This document shows, piece by piece, positions 63,201 to 64,000 of a stretch of 64,000 bases of DNA (position 1 is its first letter; each line of letters begins with the position of its first letter). A program made the position numbers and the translations under genes. A model generated the notes under the pieces. The model saw nothing but the letters and a program-made list of their open reading frames with translations, made no database searches and had not been told where the DNA came from. The stretch lies in the NCBI GenBank assembly GCA_022316685.1, contig JAKJHU010000038.1, forward strand, positions 27,501 through 91,500, read 5' to 3'. Source of the DNA: Progne subis subis. Its lineage: Eukaryota > Chordata > Aves > Passeriformes > Hirundinidae.

Positions 63201-63670
63201 TTAGAAAGCTTCTGTTGAGGATGAGCATATGCAAATAATACTTAGTATTTTCTTAGTGTGAGCAGAGCTAAACTCTTTTCCGTAGTATTTTTTTTTCCTT
63301 TAAATTTTAATTGTTTTACCTGTGATTGTCTTAGGAAAATCAAGGTTTTTGAGTTGAGAATGTCGTGCACTTAGTCAAAACCTGTATGCAATTGCAGATT
63401 TTCATTTGCTTTTAAGGATATTAGCTGCCTCTTAATTCCTGGAAATAGCTGTTTTGTAATTTTCTTTTCACAGAATCTGAAGATGATGTGGCCCAGCTCG
63501 TTGAGACAAACAACACAGATGATAAAGCACCAAGTTCTGAGCATCTAAATGATAAGCTAGCTGAAGAAGTTGAAAAAGAAGAAGCAGAAAACATTTCAGC
63601 AACTGAAGAGGCTATTTCAGAGTCTCCTTCAGCTGAACAAAATGAAGAATCTTTAATAAAAGCAGAATAA
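36222..63670 (+). CDS. LNPK: Lunapark, ER tubular junction protein (5' part missing)
   Basis: Lunapark is an ER-membrane protein that accumulates at and stabilises three-way junctions of the tubular network, acting with atlastin and reticulon-type proteins. Nine exons join in frame: 36222-36280, 39505-39545, 45490-45570, 45657-45708, 52733-52951, 56152-56257, 56946-57016, 58296-58466, 63474-63670. All introns are GT-AG. They give about 331 residues ending at TAA 63668-63670; the human protein is 428 long. In order they encode the end of the second membrane span followed by SKRTERN, a coiled coil (about the next 45 residues), and a Pro/Ser/Thr-rich linker. Then come a Cys4 zinc finger (CQQC and CAYC pairs), the LNPARK motif, and a Glu-rich acidic tail. 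About 85 N-terminal residues are absent, probably in the N gap. No frameshift or premature stop is seen. Identity is secure. Confidence 0.97.
36281..39504 (+). other. LNPK: LNPK intron
   Basis: GTAAGT donor and TTTTAG acceptor. AT-rich, with a GTA triplet run near 36583 and a T run near 37825. No other gene seen. Confidence 0.9.
39505..39545 (+). CDS. LNPK: LNPK coding exon: start of second coiled coil
   Basis: A 41-base exon reading NDALEDLKSQKKKI, with TTTTAG acceptor and GTAAGT donor, phase 1 in and phase 0 out. This charged heptad-like segment begins the second coiled coil of the family. Confidence 0.95.
44167..44225 (+). other. Possible unannotated alternative (poison) exon in LNPK
   Basis: A pyrimidine-rich tract ending TTTGTTTCAACAG precedes 59 bases, followed by GTGAGTG. 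Read in the phase 0 used by the flanking exons it gives SLINSLDSIIASDFKKCLEE, and the next codon is TGA over the donor. Inclusion of 59 bases would also shift the frame. It could be a rare terminal or cassette exon, or a chance match. Confidence 0.2.
44690..45310. promoter_or_regulatory. Candidate intronic enhancer, homeodomain-site rich
   Basis: Dense TAAT/ATTA cores (CTTTAATTACAC, GCTAATTGCTTC, CAGTTAATTGGCAC, CTTGTAATTATTC and others), ATAAA-type posterior-HOX words, and no repeats or ORFs. The texture matches deeply conserved developmental enhancers. LNPK introns and flanks lie in the HOXD centromeric regulatory landscape. Conservation is not tested here. Confidence 0.35.
45490..45570 (+). 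CDS. LNPK: LNPK coding exon: second coiled coil
   Basis: Exactly 27 codons, phase 0 at both ends. Acceptor TTCCAG, donor GTGAAT. Reads LEEVMEKETYKTAKLILERF followed by DPESSAK, strongly conserved in vertebrate lunapark. Confidence 0.96.
45657..45708 (+). CDS. LNPK: LNPK coding exon: start of Pro/Ser-rich linker
   Basis: Reads ETEQPSAGTSATPRPGQ plus the first base of a Glu codon. Acceptor GGCAG, donor GTAATA. It follows an unusually short 86-base intron (45571-45656). That intron contains an in-frame TGA, so retention would truncate the protein. Confidence 0.94.
45709..52732 (+). other. LNPK: LNPK intron with CR1 tail
   Basis: About 7 kb, the longest visible LNPK intron. It holds a CR1 tail at 47921-47969 and a repeated ATATTTATGCAA-type word near 46322-46346. 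No further gene is seen. The frames at 46602-46964 (-) and 50971-51171 (+) lack recognisable features. Confidence 0.9.
47921..47969 (+). mobile_element. CR1 LINE terminal fragment
   Basis: A short, decayed CR1 3' end: TTGGATTTTATCATCTTAAG, then a TTTTCCAACCTAAATG word and the terminal ATTCTATGA octamer. Confidence 0.85.
52733..52951 (+). CDS. LNPK: LNPK coding exon: Pro/Ser-rich linker
   Basis: The largest exon (219 bases), starting EIRQRTAAQRN and ending PGSPATSVPGMG. Acceptor TTGTCAG, donor GTAAAC, phase 1 at both ends. It is rich in Pro, Ser, Ala and Thr, a flexible cytosolic linker that is phosphorylated in mammals. It contains the conserved LPRRPGSPATS segment. Confidence 0.97.
52952..56151 (+). 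other. LNPK: LNPK intron with CR1 fragment
   Basis: AT-rich intron carrying a minus-strand CR1 fragment at 55631-55737. No other gene. Confidence 0.9.
55631..55737 (-). mobile_element. CR1 LINE 3' fragment
   Basis: Starts AAAATCATAGAGTGG and continues GGATCTTAAAGATTATCTG, CCATGCCATGGACAGGACAC and CCAGTAGACCAGGTTGCCC. This is the reverse complement of the avian CR1 3' tail. The frame 55642-55875 is an artefact of it. Confidence 0.9.
56152..56257 (+). CDS. LNPK: LNPK coding exon: conserved pre-zinc-finger segment
   Basis: Reads GLHPPGPPLARPVLPRERG and then VVDRVIEYLVGDGPQN, ending in a split Arg codon (phase 2). Acceptor TTCTAG, donor GTAAAA. It is the most conserved cytosolic stretch immediately before the zinc finger. 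Confidence 0.97.
56258..56945 (+). other. LNPK: LNPK intron
   Basis: GT-AG intron, AT-rich, nothing else seen. Confidence 0.9.
56946..57016 (+). CDS. LNPK: LNPK coding exon: first half of Cys4 zinc finger
   Basis: Reads YALICQQCFSHNGMALKEEF then EYI. The Cys codons at 56959-56961 and 56968-56970 form the first CxxC pair. Acceptor TCTAG, donor GTAAGA, phase 1 out. The finger is split by the next intron. Confidence 0.97.
57017..58295 (+). other. LNPK: LNPK intron
   Basis: GT-AG intron splitting the zinc finger. No other feature supported. Confidence 0.9.
58296..58466 (+). CDS. LNPK: LNPK coding exon: second CxxC and LNPARK motif
   Basis: Reads AFRCAYCYFLNPARKTRPQA and on. Cys codons at 58304-58306 and 58313-58315 complete the Cys4 finger. 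The family-naming LNPARK motif is at 58322-58339. Downstream the sequence becomes Glu/Arg-rich and diverges from mammals. Acceptor GTGCAG, donor GTAAGT, phase 1 at the 3' end. Confidence 0.97.
58610..58745 (+). mobile_element. CR1 LINE 3' fragment
   Basis: The words GGCATTTGGTCAATGCCCTT, AACATGCTTTCGCTTTTG, AGTTGGTCTAGATGATTGTT and GGTCCATTCCAATTGAAAT follow the order of an avian CR1 3' end. Moderately decayed; left edge approximate. Confidence 0.8.
61233..61245. repeat. Poly-G tract, 13 G
   Basis: Uninterrupted run of 13 G in the last LNPK intron. Homopolymer length may be imprecise. Confidence 0.85.
63474..63670 (+). CDS. LNPK: LNPK last coding exon: acidic C-terminal tail
   Basis: Acceptor TTTTCACAG at 63473. 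Starts ESEDDVAQLVETNNTDDKAP and ends NEESLIKAE with TAA at 63668-63670. It is Glu/Asp/Ser-rich and probably disordered, in keeping with the acidic tail of vertebrate lunapark, though only loosely conserved in sequence. Confidence 0.95.
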
Positions 63671-64000
63671 AATACTTCAAGTGCCTTCTGTAGCTAGTTT
63701 TTAGCTTTGTTCATGCCTGTTGTTACTCTTCAGGTGAGCTTTTTTTTAATGGTGCCACTTAAAAATCTTGCTTGGGCTTAAACTGCCTCAACTGCCACAG
63801 TGTGTCAAAGCTATGTGTGAAAGTGGGTATTGTAAATTAAGCATGTCTCTTTACGTTAACATATAGAATGTGTAGTTGGTTGAAGTCTAACAGTTGTAGC
63901 CCTTGTTTAGTTTGTGTATTTAAAACATTCAAAGTACAAGCTTTGCTGGGGTGACTTACAATTTGACATCTCTTTAGCTGTCACACATAAAGAGCAATTA
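63671..64000 (+). other. LNPK: LNPK 3' UTR (continues beyond window)
   Basis: Sequence after the stop codon. AATAAA words overlap the stop region (63655, 63666), too close to end most transcripts. No other strong poly(A) signal is seen before the window edge, so the UTR likely continues. Confidence 0.8.

Larger units (their letters stand above)
58467..63473 (+). other. LNPK: LNPK last intron
   Basis: About 5 kb. It carries a CR1 copy at 58610-58745, a perfect palindrome CTGCAGCTGCAG (60550-60561), a G13 run (61233-61245), AT-rich conserved-looking stretches near 60.55-60.72 and 61.44-61.61 kb, and a purine-rich segment at about 62240-62360. The 60044-60376 frame has no recognisable domain. 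Confidence 0.9.

Overview
This window is vertebrate nuclear DNA, almost certainly from a bird. It has one multi-exon protein gene with long GT-AG introns, AT-rich intergenic sequence, sharp CpG islands, old CR1 LINE tails and avian-type ERV LTRs. There are no bacterial operons, CRISPR arrays, tRNA or rRNA genes that I can recognise. The species cannot be named from the sequence alone.

The gene is LNPK (lunapark, KIAA1715) on the + strand. It encodes an endoplasmic-reticulum membrane protein that stabilises three-way tubule junctions. Nine coding exons can be read exactly, between 36222 and 63670. They encode about 331 residues: the end of the membrane hairpin, a second coiled coil, a Pro/Ser-rich linker, the Cys4 zinc finger with the LNPARK motif, and an acidic tail. 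A CpG-island promoter and a non-coding first exon lie at about 31.6-32.6 kb, with a splice donor at 32181. The exon or exons for roughly the first 85 residues are not visible and most likely fall in the 100-N assembly gap at 34784-34883. The 3' UTR runs off the right edge.

In tetrapods LNPK lies next to EVX2 and the HOXD cluster, with its promoter facing EVX2. The left 31 kb should therefore be the LNPK-EVX2 intergenic interval, but no EVX2 homeodomain is present and EVX2 itself must lie beyond the left edge. Positions 1-4700 are unusual: several CpG islands (strongest at 1720-2640 and 4115-4300) alternate with AT-rich, homeodomain-site-rich blocks that look like conserved non-coding elements. 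One block holds a perfect palindromic POU-dimer site at 541-552. Positions 4.7-30 kb are AT-rich and gene-free, with one CR1 fragment (10930-11315), simple repeats, and candidate regulatory blocks near 23.0-23.4 kb and 24.4-25.6 kb. Two ERV solo LTRs sit back to back at 30073-30483 and 30557-31140, about 1 kb upstream of the LNPK promoter.

Within LNPK the introns carry three more CR1 tails, a homeodomain-site-rich block at 44.69-45.31 kb, and a possible unannotated exon at 44167-44225 whose inclusion would truncate the protein. I see no evidence of a new biological system. The main interest is regulatory: the HOXD/EVX2-LNPK boundary, its CpG islands, motif clusters, a possible CTCF site and LTR insertions.
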